This document shows positions 49,001 to 60,500 of a stretch of DNA of 64,000 nucleotides, in pieces. Numbering within the stretch: the stretch's first letter is position 1; each line of letters begins with the position of its first letter. This stretch comes from Antedon mediterranea (lineage: Eukaryota; Echinodermata; Crinoidea; Comatulida; Antedonidae). A program made the translations under genes and the position numbers. The stretch is taken from NCBI RefSeq assembly GCF_964355755.1, contig NC_092680.1, positions 21,305,001 through 21,369,000 on the forward strand, given 5' to 3'. Below the pieces are notes generated by a model. It had not been told where the DNA came from, searched no databases, and saw only the letters and a list, made by a program, of their open reading frames with translations.

Positions 49001-52000
49001 AGTTAGCTCTCCTTAATTGCCTAAGTCACACAGCTGACTTGGGCAGAAACACAAAAAAATATAGTCTATTGATATAAGCAGTGAGTTAGGCAGAAAAACA
49101 AAAAACAAATTATGACTTAGACACTTTTGTTATGAGGCTGTCGATATCATCTATATACAAAAAATGCTACCTTTGTAACCAAATTTAATAGCATGAGCTC
49201 TTCAGATTTAAATTAACACTGATGAATTTAGACAAGGAGAGTAGCAATAAAAGAGAAAGAATTTGTAACAAATGGGTTAAAAAATATACTATAAAAATGT
49301 ATTTCTTATTTTATTAAAAAAATCATGAGTCTCCTCTCCTTAATTGCCTAAGTCACACAGCTGACTTAGGCAGAAACACAAAAAACGATCTGAGCATCTG
49401 CAAATGTATATAAAAGCACTCAGATAGTGTACAGAGGGCAGTATAATTATATAAGCAGTGAGTTAGGCAGATCATAAGTCAGCTCTCCTTAATTGCCTAA
49501 GTCACACAGCTGACTTAGGCAGAAACACACAGAATATAGTATATTGATATAAGCAGGGAGTTAGGCAGATCATAAGTCAGCCCCCCTTAATTGCCTAAGT
49601 CACACAGCTGACTTGGGCAGAAACACAAAAAATATAGTATATTGATATAAGCAGGAGTTAGGCAGATCATAAGTCAGCTCTCCTTAATTGCCTAAGTCAC
49701 ACAGCTGACTTGGGCAGAAACACACACAAATATATATATCATCTATATACAAAAAATGCTACCTTTGTAACCAAATTTAATAGCATCAGCTCTTCAGATT
49801 AAAATTAAAACTGATGATTTTAGAAAGGGAAAGTAGCAATAAAAGAGTAAGAATTTGTAACGAATGGGTTAAAAAATATACTATAAAATTGTATTTCTTA
49901 TTTTATTAAAAAAATCATGAGTCTCCTCTCTTTAATTGCCTAAGTCACACAGCTGACTTAGGCAGAAACACAAAAAACGATCTGAGCATGTGCAAATGTA
50001 TATAAAAGCACCCAGATAGTGTACAGAGGGCAGTATAATGATATAAGCAGTGAGTTAGGCAGATCATAAGTCAGCTCTCCTTAATTGCCTAAGTCACACA
50101 GCTGACTTAGGCAGAAACACACAGAATATAGTATATTGATATAAGCAGGGAGTTAAGCAGATCATAAGTCAGCTCCCCTTAATTGCCTAAGTCACACAGC
50201 TGACTTGGGCAGAAACACAAAAAATATAGTATATTGATATAAGCAGTGAGTTAGGCAAAAAAACAAAACAAAATTATGACTTAGACACTTTTGTTATGAG
50301 GCTGTCGATATCATCTATATACAAAAAATTCTACCTTTAAGTAACAAAATGTAATAGCATGAGCTCTTCAGATTAAAATTAACACTGATGATTTTAGAAA
50401 GGGAAAGTAGCAATAAAAGAGTAAGAATTTGTAACAAATGAGTTAAAAAATATACTATAAAAATGTATTTCTTATTTTATTAAAAAAATCATGAGTCTCC
50501 TCTCCTTAATTGCCTAAGTCACACAGCTGACTTAGGCAGAAACACAAAAAACGATCTGAGCATGTGCAAATGTATATAAAAGCACTCAGATAGTGTACAG
50601 AGGGCAGTATAATGATATAAGCAGTGAGTTAGGCAGATCATAAGTCAGCTCTCCTTAATTGCCTAAGTCACACAGCTGACTTGGGCAGAAACACAAAAAA
50701 TATAGTCTATTGATATAAGCAGTGAGTTAGGCAGAAAAACAAAACAAAAATTATGTCTTATACACTTTTGTTATGAGGCTGTCGATATCATCTATATACA
50801 AAAAATGCTACCTTTAAGTAACACAATTTAATAGCAGCAGCTCTTCAGATTAAAATTAACACTGATGATTTTAGAAAGGGAAAGTAGCAATAAAAGAGAA
50901 AGAATTTGTAACAAATGGGTTAAAAAATATACTATAAAAATGTATTTCTTATTTTATTAAAAAAATTATGAGTCTCCTCTCCTTAATTGCCTAAGTCACA
51001 CAGCTGACTTAGGCAGAAACACAAAAAACGATCTGAGCATGTGCAAATGTATATAAAAGCACTCAGATAGTGTACAGAGGGCAGTGTAATGATATAAGCA
51101 GTGAGTTAGGCAGATCATAAGTCAGCTCTCCTTAATTGCCTAAGTCACACAGCTGACTTAGGCAGAAACACAAAAAATATAGTATATTGATATAAGCAGT
51201 GAGTTAGGCAGATCATAAGTCAGCTCTCCTTAATTGGTCAAGTCACACAGCTGACTTGGGCAGAAACACAAAAAAATATAGTCTATTGATATAAGCAGTG
51301 AGCTAGGCAGAAAAACAAAACAAAAATTATGTCTTATACACTTTTGTTATGAGACTGTCGATATCATCTATATACAAAAAATGCTACCTTTAAGTAACAA
51401 AATTTAATAGCATCAGCTCTTCAGATTAAAATTAACACTGATGAATTTAGAAAAGGAAAGTAGCAATAAAAGAGAAAGAATTTGTAACAAATGGGTTAAA
51501 AAATATACTATAAAAATGTATTTCTTATTTTATTAAAAAAATCATGAGTCTCCTCTCCTTAATTGCCTAAGTCACACAGCTGACTTAGGCAGAAACACAA
51601 AAAACGATCTGAGCATGTGCAAATGTATATAAAAGCACTCAGATAGTGTACAGAGGGCAGTATAATGATATAAGCAGTGAGTTAGGCAGATCATAAGTCA
51701 GCTCTCCTTAATTGCCTAAGTCACACAGCTGACTTATGCAGAAACACACAGAATATAGTTTATTGATATAAGCAGGGAGTTAGGCAGATCATAAGTCAGC
51801 TCCCCTTAATTGCCTAAGTCACACAGCTGACTTGGGCAGAAACACAAAAAATATAGTATATTGATATAAGCAGTGAGTTAGGCAAAAAAACAACAAAAAA
51901 TTATGACTTAGACACTTTTGTTATGGGGCTGTCGATATCATCTATATACAAAAAATTCTACCTTTAAGTAACAAAATTTAATAGCATGAGCTCTTCAGAT

Positions 52001-52905
52001 TAAAATTAACACTGATGATTTTAGAAAAGGAAAGTAGCAATAAAAGAGAAAGAATTTGTAACAAATGGGTTAAAAAATATACTATAAAAATGTATTTCTT
52101 ATTTTATCAAAAAAATCATGAGTCTCCTCTCCTTAATTGCCTAAGTCACACAGCTGACTTAGGCAGAAACACAAAAAAACATCTGAGCATGTGCAAATGT
52201 ATATAAAAGCACTCAGATAATGTACAGAGGGCATTATAATGATATAAGCAGTGAGTTAGACAGGTCATAAGTCAGCTCTACTTAATTGCCTAAGTCACAC
52301 AGCTGACTTAGGCAGAAACACACAAAATATAGTATATTGATATAAGCAGGGAGTTAGGCAGATCATAAGTCAGCTCTCCTTAATTGCCTAAGTCACACAG
52401 CTGACTTGGGCAGAAACACAAAAAAATATAGTATATTGATATAAGCAGTGAGTTAGGCAGAAAAAAAAAAAAAATTATGACTTAGACACTTTTGTTATGG
52501 GGCTGTCGATATCATCTATATACAAAAAAATTCTACCTTTAAGTAACAAAATTTAATAGCATCAGCTCTTCAGATTAAAATTAAAACTGATGATTTTAGA
52601 AAGGGAAAGTAGCAATAAAAGAGTAAGAATTTGTAACAAATGGGTTAAAAAATATACTATAAAAATGTATTTCTTATTTTATTAAAAAAATCATGAGTCT
52701 CCTCTCCTTAATTGCCTAAGTCACACAGCTGACTTAGGCAGAAACACAAAAAACGATCTGAGCATGTGCAAATGTATATAAAAGCACTCAGATAATGTAC
52801 AGAGGGCAGTATAATGATATAAGCAGTGAGTTAGGCAGATCATAAGTCAGCTCTCCTTAATTGCCTAAGTCACACAGCTGACTTAGGCAGAAACACACAG
52901 AATAT
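46093..52905. repeat. Satellite B: 13 units of ~575 or ~476 bp
   Basis: The anchor 'cgatctgagcatgtgcaaat' or a close variant occurs at 46138, 46610, 47089, 47666, 48240, 48812, 49386, 49978, 50552, 51029, 51605, 52180 and 52754. Spacings are 572-577 bp, 472-479 bp for short units, and 592 bp once. Long units have three, and short units two, copies of a ~98-bp subrepeat built around the hairpin GCCTAAGTCA-CACAGC-TGACTTAGGC. Each unit also has one TATATAAAAGC segment and an A/T-rich spacer. The third hairpin in a unit consistently reads TGACTTGGGC. Confidence 0.96.
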
Positions 52906-53440
52906 TTTTAAATCTCAATTATTTTGCAATAATATTGCAATATATGCACATATTATATTACGTTAAAACACCATCTTATAAAATCATAAATATTAACAAA
53001 TTATGTCAAAAAAATAAAATGGTGGAACATTGGTTATTTAAAAAATATTTCCCTGTGCATTTTTTTTAAATGGCCAAAATATAGACTTTTTAAAATTCAA
53101 TTATTATGCAATAATATTGCCATACACATATATTGCGTTATCATAATCTTATAGGGTCACATAGTAACCAGTTATGTCAAAAAATAAAAGGATCGTAATG
53201 TTGTCATTTTCTGACAAATTCCCTGTAGGCATACATGACTCAAATATCGACTTCTTGTTCTATTTTTATGCAATAATATATATATGTGCATGTATTGTGT
53301 TATCATCATGTTATAGAGCCATACTAATTAGTTATGTCAAAACATTAATGGGCTGGAATTTGACAATTTTTCGACATATTTTTTTCACATGCAGTCTCAA
53401 ACATCATCATTTATTTCATCATTTAAATCATTTAATAATA
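52906..53440. repeat. Degenerate satellite A, right of satellite B
   Basis: Blocks resembling satellite A ('gtaaccagttatgtcaaaaa', 'ataaaaggatcg', 'ttccctgta', 'gcaataatattgc') recur about 165 bp apart near 53002, 53173 and 53333. They are much more diverged than the left-hand array. Confidence 0.7.
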
Positions 53441-55105
53441 TTATTATTAATAAATAATCTTAGAATGGTACAGATATAAATCACAAAATATTTATTTCTA
53501 AACTTCTTAAATATTTCTATTTGCTCATCTTACTAAACTACGATCAATTGAAAACAACATATTTGTTTATTACAATATTTTGACATCAACATTTAAAGTA
53601 AATTGATATTACTAGAGGATGAGCTCGCTTCGCTCGCTCCCCCTCTAGGAAGTGTAGACGATGGTTCTCGGAATGATAATGTTCTCCTTATACATTTTCT
53701 GTCGGTTACCATTATTGAAAATGCTTGACATTCGTAAAACTAAACTACTTTGTTTCACAGTGTTTTAGATGATTAATAACATTTTAAAGTATAGTTTTTA
53801 TTGTTTGGTAGGGCCCTTTGGGGAGGCGGAGGTCATTTGAGGGAGGTGCTTATTCGAGGGATATATGTTAAATTTTTTAGTTCTAATAATATGGTAACAT
53901 TTATAATCAAATGAAATCCTCTCATAGATATGAAAAGTGTTAAAAAAGAATAACAAATGCTTGGTAAATTGCAGATAACAGTGCGGTGAATTCTACTACA
54001 AATAGTATAATTGTGTTATTATAAATATGTGGATGGACGTTTATTAGATAGTTGGGTTGGGGGGGGGGGGGTTATTATTCAAAGTGATGTTTTATTGGAG
54101 AGGCGTTTATTCAAATGAATACCATCCTAATAATTATTAATACATTATTTAATTTAATCATCTTTTGAAACTAACGGCCGTGCCAGAGTGGGCCCAAGAA
54201 AGAAGACATCACGGCTTGCAACATGGGCAGACATCTCGGTCCTAACGGGACACAGGAAGATAGCCTACAGTTATTCCTGCAAGCTTACTCAATAAAATTC
54301 AGCTATCGGGATTTCACTCGAAAAATGTCTTATCAAATCTCCCTATGTAATTTTATAATACTATTCCCCACAATATATTCTGATTCTTTATGGCGTATAT
54401 TTAATTTGATCTTTATTAATTTGCAGTATAATTCCTATTATTTAACTACTGTACCTTCACACACGTGTGGTATGTTTTAAAATAAACAAAAAACTGAAAT
54501 GGCTATGATTAATGGCCAATTTTTTTTTCGTCTTCCAAAGGGACACTGTATTGATTGATGGAAAGTGCCTGTTTCCAGTCACCTTTAGGGTCAAATCTAT
54601 TATTTTAACTGCTCCCTTGTGTATAAAAGAGAGAAAATATTTGAAACTAAGGTGAACTTATCTTAAACCCGGAAATTACTTTGACCGGGAAGAATTGAAA
54701 TTGAGAGGAAAATCCAATGTTGAAATCATAAATGTTGTTAAAAAACTCTTTATAATATCTTCCTAAGATATAAATATGGAACAATAGCGTCGGCGTGCAC
54801 ACTAATGTTATCAAATCTACGTTTCGCGGTACATCTCGGATAGATAAGGTAGGTATCCAAGGCGGAGATTTGTAGAGAAGTTTTTGCATTGTGCTCGCCT
54901 ATGTCAGAATTAACCATAATTTATATATAGATAGTCTATCGTGTATAATACGGTATGTATACAAATTAGCAAATGCTTTTAGATAATTGTAGCATCGAAA
55001 GACTAAATAAACTGTTATAATAGAAAATAATAAATAAAGGTAAAAAATTAGATGTGTATAATATGTTATCTAGGCTACTTTATATATATCATAATACGTC
55101 AATGG
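53441..55105. other. Non-coding stretch between satellites and NAT
   Basis: No gene supported. It contains the second 37-bp hairpin element (53612-53648) and a run of 13 G at 54059-54071. The open frame at 54223-54480 shows no domain and poor coding character. The right part presumably includes the NAT 3' UTR. Confidence 0.55.
53612..53648. repeat. 37-bp hairpin element, copy 2
   Basis: CTAGAGG and CCTCTAG form a 7-bp outer stem around GCTCGCTTCGCTCGCTC. It has the same 37-bp length as the 4.2-kb copy, and the same GATGGTTCTCG follows 11 nt downstream. Confidence 0.7.
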
Positions 55106-55987
55106 TTAATTAAATTTGAGCATAACCGCACTAAGCGCAGCCTCAACCATCGTCTCGGTAAACTGCGGAAAATATTCTAAAATCTTCGAAAGCAGCTGTT
55201 CTCTGGATTGCATACCTTCGGCAACAAGTTGATGTTCTTCATCCTCGTACAAGAACGTTGAATCCTTAAATCCATAAAGTTTATCATCTTTAAATGCAAT
55301 ACATCTAAATGATTTTAAGAAAGGGCAGCTGTGAACTCCTGGAATCGTATACATCTCACTCATTACTGGTTGTATATAATCAAGATCACGTGGTGTTATC
55401 GGCATGTCCATAAACTCGTTCCACGCTTTACTGTCAATATTTACCGGGTATTCTTCCCGTTTATGATGTTTATGTAGTCGAGTTATTACGTCACCGTTAC
55501 GTACAAACTTGAAATACAAAAATCCAACGTGATACACGGGGGATTCCAGATCGAAATTCAATGGTATAGGATCCCATGTGGGATACGCAATACCAACATC
55601 TGCTAGGTGTAGATCCCCCTGTTTGGTCAAATCGCGTACAAAGGTACATAAGTGATTATTGTCGGATTTCATTATGGCGCAACTAGTATGGAACACGTCG
55701 TAACCAATCTTTTCAAGTAATATTTTCATAAATTGGTTCATTGAGTAACACCGACCACCTTTCTTTTCGAACAGATCTTTCTTAATTTCTTCAAACGTTG
55801 GTAATCTTCTTTCCGTTGGTTTAGTACTAAGAGTGATGATATTTTGAAACGGCTGAGTTTGCAGAAATTTACGGAGTATTTCTCTGAGAAGATCAAATTT
55901 GTTTTCTTTAAACCTCTTGACCGCGTCTTTGATTTCTAAAACATCTTTTAAAAATCCGTCGACTTCGCGATCAGATAAAGTCAACAT
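55106..55987 (-). CDS. NAT: Arylamine N-acetyltransferase
   Basis: This cytosolic enzyme transfers acetyl from acetyl-CoA to arylamines, hydrazines or related amines through a Cys thioester. The whole CDS is one exon of 293 aa, the usual size of the family (about 280-295 aa). The catalytic triad is visible: Cys80 in KKGGRCYSMNQF, His112 in NNHLCTFV and Asp130 in LADVGIAYP. The usual RGGxC context is KGGRC here. The N-terminus carries about a dozen residues more than human NATs by my alignment. A good acceptor (minus-strand TTTCTTTCAG, ending at 56004) lies 16 nt before the ATG. This indicates a non-coding 5' exon spliced to an intronless CDS, as known for vertebrate NAT genes. No neighbouring gene is obviously linked to it. 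Substrate cannot be predicted. Confidence 0.95.
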   Translation of the reverse strand: MLTLSDREVDGFLKDVLEIKDAVKRFKENKFDLLREILRKFLQTQPFQNIITLSTKPTERRLPTFEEIKKDLFEKKGGRCYSMNQFMKILLEKIGYDVFHTSCAIMKSDNNHLCTFVRDLTKQGDLHLADVGIAYPTWDPIPLNFDLESPVYHVGFLYFKFVRNGDVITRLHKHHKREEYPVNIDSKAWNEFMDMPITPRDLDYIQPVMSEMYTIPGVHSCPFLKSFRCIAFKDDKLYGFKDSTFLYEDEEHQLVAEGMQSREQLLSKILEYFPQFTETMVEAALSAVMLKFN

Positions 55988-57517
55988 TTTTCTTTATTGT
56001 TAGCTGAAAGAAAATTATGTAAATGTGACGTCACTTGCTTCATAAATCTAGATTTTATCAAGCTCTTGTACTCTGTATTTGTATTAAACATTGAATGGAG
56101 ATAAGTGGGTCAAAGTAAGGTCAATGTATCCGCGAGATTGTTGTCAATTATAGATGAAATTATTCTATTTGAATGTGAAGGAAGCCGTTGCACGTTTCCA
56201 AAGCTTTGGCGAAAAGTGTAATAAGAGAAGAAATAAATTATTCAACGTTGACTATATCAACTAATTCTGATAGAATTATTATTCATACTTTTGCTAAATT
56301 TATTACATAAACGTAAAAGAGCATTATAATGCTTATAATACTAGTAAACAAAGAATAGAAAAATATTCAAAAGACAAATGCTGTCAATTCTAGGAACGAT
56401 CTGTGTACTGCAAAAACATGATTCTCAACTTCAGGAGTACTACTGTATTCATATGCCTACACGGTAGGCCTACTATCCTCCTCGTGAATATTGATGGAGA
56501 TTCTATATATTTGTTAATTTGAAAAAAATACGACAACTTGATATCTGCGTCTACATCATCATTTCATTACTTCAAAGCCTAGTATGCTGGTATTTCAGAC
56601 TACCCTGCTGTATACTATTTCATAGCCTATGTTATGCTATTTCATAGCCTATACGATATATTACTTCATAGCCTACGTTATACTATTGTAGCCTACATGT
56701 TTTATTCGTACTTACCTCGATTCAATACGTTTATTCAACTTAATTCAATTCCTCTCGTCGTACGAGTGCTTACAAACGCCCGGGCCTAACTGTGTAGTTT
56801 CTAATCTCCGTTCAAGTAATGACGAATGCAAATGCTATCCTAATATATAAATAATGATAAGTAATGCAAACCATGAAAGGGAGGCTTAAACTGTCGTTTT
56901 GTTTTCACCAAGGCTGCTGGCTACAAATACCTCTACATCCGCTTGGATTTCTTTGAAATACCTCTCGTGGGATACTTGTCATTGCGCGCGCCAAGGAGAA
57001 ACAGGATAATTTCTTTGAAATATCTCTCGTGGGATACTTGCCATTGCCAAGGAGTATTACTAAACAGGATAATAATCAATCTTCGTTATTATAATACTGA
57101 ATTATTCATTATTATATTATTCATTCATTTAATTCAATAAAATAAATGTAAATAAATTCATCTCGTAGGTATAACAAACATTTCTTTTTGTAAAAACGTT
57201 CTGCAAGTTCGTATATAATTTATTGGTGTTTACAAAAAGAAAATATATATATTATAATTACAGTATAATGATTCCTAAAATATTAGATGCATACCGTATT
57301 TATATTTGTGTGGTGATGATGACGAATTTTAATGTAGTCTAATGATGAGGACAGCGATGAAATTAAATACCTCTCCTCTGCTGCGTACGCAAATATTATA
57401 TTGTTATGTTTGCGTGTGTTGAAACAAGGGTACCGTTTTATATAAATACAAAGAAACGATCTCTTCTTTAATGTATGAAATAAATTTAATCAATTTCTTA
57501 ATGGCAAGAATGTCATG
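55988..57517. other. NAT 5' region and intergenic space
   Basis: It should contain the NAT 5' non-coding exon and promoter. Only the acceptor at 56004-56005 (minus) is clear. A short direct duplication ('tttctttgaaata' with 'ctctcgtgggatacttg') lies at 56948-57050, and degenerate 'catagcctat' repeats lie at 56620-56700. No protein-coding gene is seen. Confidence 0.55.
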
Positions 57518-60500
57518 TTAGTATACATTAAGTGCGAAGTCATCAGATGTCCTCTTCATCATTGAAATAATGTGACCATCCTTAAAGGCGTTGCTCAGCC
57601 TCCTTTCCAATGTATACCCGAATGACGTCATCTGAAAAGGTAAAACGATATGGTAGTTCCACACTGGCCAATTTCTAAACATTACTGAACTTCATTACTT
57701 ATAACAATATTAATAATAATATCTCACAAAAGGACGTACGCACAACGAAATTAAGTTGACCAATAACAAGAGACAGCTCTGAAGATCAAATCACTTGCGT
57801 TGCGCGTACGTTGCGTCCTAGTAGGAACCAAGCCCAGCGATGGATTAACCGTCGCTTGTGATTGGTCAACTCAAAATATTGTCAAACCGTTTTGTTTGTC
57901 TCTCTATCTTTTTTCATTGATGTAATTAGGGGAGGAGTGGTAGTCTCGTATTTTGTGACCCTGTGTTTCAATTCTGGTTTGGTGGAGTTCACCCCTACTA
58001 TTACCTGTTCATATAATTCTTGATCCTCTGCACGTGACTGGTCTATGGTGTTTCCTATCTGGTTCTTTTCGGCAATATTCTTGTTCTTATCTGTTTTCAG
58101 AATTGGTGGTTTTGTAACAATTGTTACGATGTTGGCTATAAGAAAGAAAATATAATTAATAAAAATTGGTAACAAATCTGACAAATTTCACCCCGACATA
58201 CATACTGTAAGGAGTGGTACACACAGGAAGAGTAAAAGTACAATTTTAATTAATTTACTCTTCCCTGGATCATCACAAAATACTGAAAGCTCTATTTTAA
58301 CCGCTCACTTCATCGATGCACATTCTATAGTTTTTGTTTGCTGTTGGTGGAAGAATATTTAATCAACCAAATATACAGTGCCGATATCGGAACGGAAAAC
58401 ATGCTCTATTTAAAAATAAAATTCCTTTTGTCTACGTTAAGTAAGTCAACTTCTACTAGGCGAATTTGTTAGCGCGAATCAAAAGCGTCATTTTTTACGC
58501 ATTCGTATTCATGTTTCCATCTTCCAAATTCCTCTCTACGCAAGCGTAAAAGCTGACACTTTAGATTCGCGCGAACAAATTCAAATAGTGGAAAATCGGC
58601 TTTACCTTGGCCGTAGTTCATGCTTGGACGAGGTTGTGATTTAATATTATTGTCTGTAGCTCTATGTTGGTTCCTCCTCAGCATACTTACTGCTTTTTTG
58701 GAGAGTATATTTTGAGGTGAAGAAACTGATCGTTTATACTGAAGATAATCTCTCTGCTTCATTTCTTCAGATTGTTTATGTAAATTATATTTCTAAAAGA
58801 AAAACGGTTTTATTTCAAAAAGTACATCGAGTGATACATAGAGGGGAATGGAAATAAATAATTATCACAACTTCACAAGGACATACGTAAATCAACTATT
58901 TTGACCAATCACAACACGGTGGATCAACCGAATTGTCACTTATGATTGCTTAACTTTGGTTTTCAAAAGCCAATGGTTGTTAACAAATATCGTACATACT
59001 TTTTGATGTGAACAATTATTGGCGGATTCTTCATACGATGAAGGCTCTCTCGTGAAAAGCATCTTACAATCTAGTCTGACATCCTTTGTCTTTTGGCATT
59101 CATTACATATTAGAGCTGAACAGTCAGTTGGCGCATCATCGGCTATGGAAACAGTGTGTATATTTGTTAACACGTTTTAAAAAAGGCAAATTTGCTATTT
59201 TTAATTCAAAATAAAACTAGGACTTATTAAAGCTTGGTTCCCACTTGAACGCAAAGCAAGGACATCAGCCCATCCTAAAGCTTGGTTCCCACTAGAAGGC
59301 AACTCAATGACGTAAGCACAAGATAATTAATTTGACCAACCACAACCGATAGATTATTCGAACTGACACTTGTTATTGGTCAACTCACTTGTGTTTCGCC
59401 TACTGCGTTGCGTCCTATAGTGGAAACCAAGCTTACAGTTTTGTTCAATTTGAATTGTGTGTGCAAGCAAATAAACACACACACATAATATACAAAAGAC
59501 GCTTCAAACCACCAAATACGAATCATTTGGATAAAGTAATACCAGCATGTTAAAATAATGGTTCAGTTATTATACCTGCAGTATACTTGTTCATGCTATT
59601 CTCTGTGTTCCTAGAATGTGGAGATTGGTGATTAACGATTAAAGTCTGACGAGAACTGGTACCGGTTTTAGGACGGAGTACTCGACGTGAACTGTTACCG
59701 GTTTTAGGACGGTATGTACGTCTTGAACTGTTACCGGTGTCGACACGTTTCGAAACAACACTAACAAGTTAATAGTGACACAATACGTCAGGGTGAATAT
59801 TTTGCAAAAATAACAAAACAGAAAAAAAAAGCATTTGAATAAGTTAAGCAAAGCAGTTATCGATAATGCTTGGTTCCTACTAGAGACGCAACACAACGAC
59901 GCAATGCAACGTAAGTGATTTGACCACTCACAAGCGATGGATTTATTCGACTGTTGATTATCATTGATCCTTGCGTTGCGTCCGAGTGGGAACCTAACTT
60001 TAGAGCCGTCTCCTTTGATTTAGGCTTATTGCCTTTATTTCATACCTTATATCACCTTCTGGAAATGTCTGATGTATGTTGTTTTTAGATATCAAAATCT
60101 TGACCTTATTGTCTTTATTCTTCTCTTTCTCTTTGCCGGCGGCGGATCCCGCTCTCCTCTGCCAACATATCCGTTGCGGCATAGAGCTTTGTAAGCCATT
60201 CGGGGTCGATAATGGAACCTCATTCTCATAGGGTACAGGCGTCATTGACACTACAGTAGGGGTCTTGGTTTGGTGCCTAGAAACAGGCCTGGACAGTTGA
60301 TCTGTGCTTGAAACTGGACTGGATACATCTCGATCAGTATTTTCAACGCAGACTTCTTTGACTCGACCATTATAACGAACATTTGATTCTTTTAATTTGA
60401 TTTCAAGTTTTGGTTTAAATTCATCTAACTTAGTATCAGCATTCCCAGCATTTGGATTAGTATACATTGTGGAGCTAAGTTGGTAACCATGTTTGAATGT

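Noticed and set aside
47498-52206. Two similar open frames beginning MILEKE
   Set aside because: They are translations of satellite B. Other units carry stops or shifts in the same frame.
46093-52905. CRISPR-like array
   Set aside because: The regular repeats are hundreds of bases long with no short unique spacers, and the DNA is clearly eukaryotic (spliced genes, SINEs, LINE).
54223-54480. 85-aa open frame starting MGRHLG
   Set aside because: No recognisable domain, no splice partners, and AT-rich filler after the first 25 codons.
57882-58004. Open-frame extension ending at 57882 as the HUNK C-terminus
   Set aside because: A CAG|GTAATA donor at 58005 splices in phase to 57631, where a clear coding exon (SFGYTLERRLSNAFKDG) ends in TAA.
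58469-58605. Continuation of the HUNK open frame to a stop at 58469
   Set aside because: An AAG|GTAAAG-type donor at 58606 joins in phase to a strong acceptor at 58135. The extension would be intron read-through.
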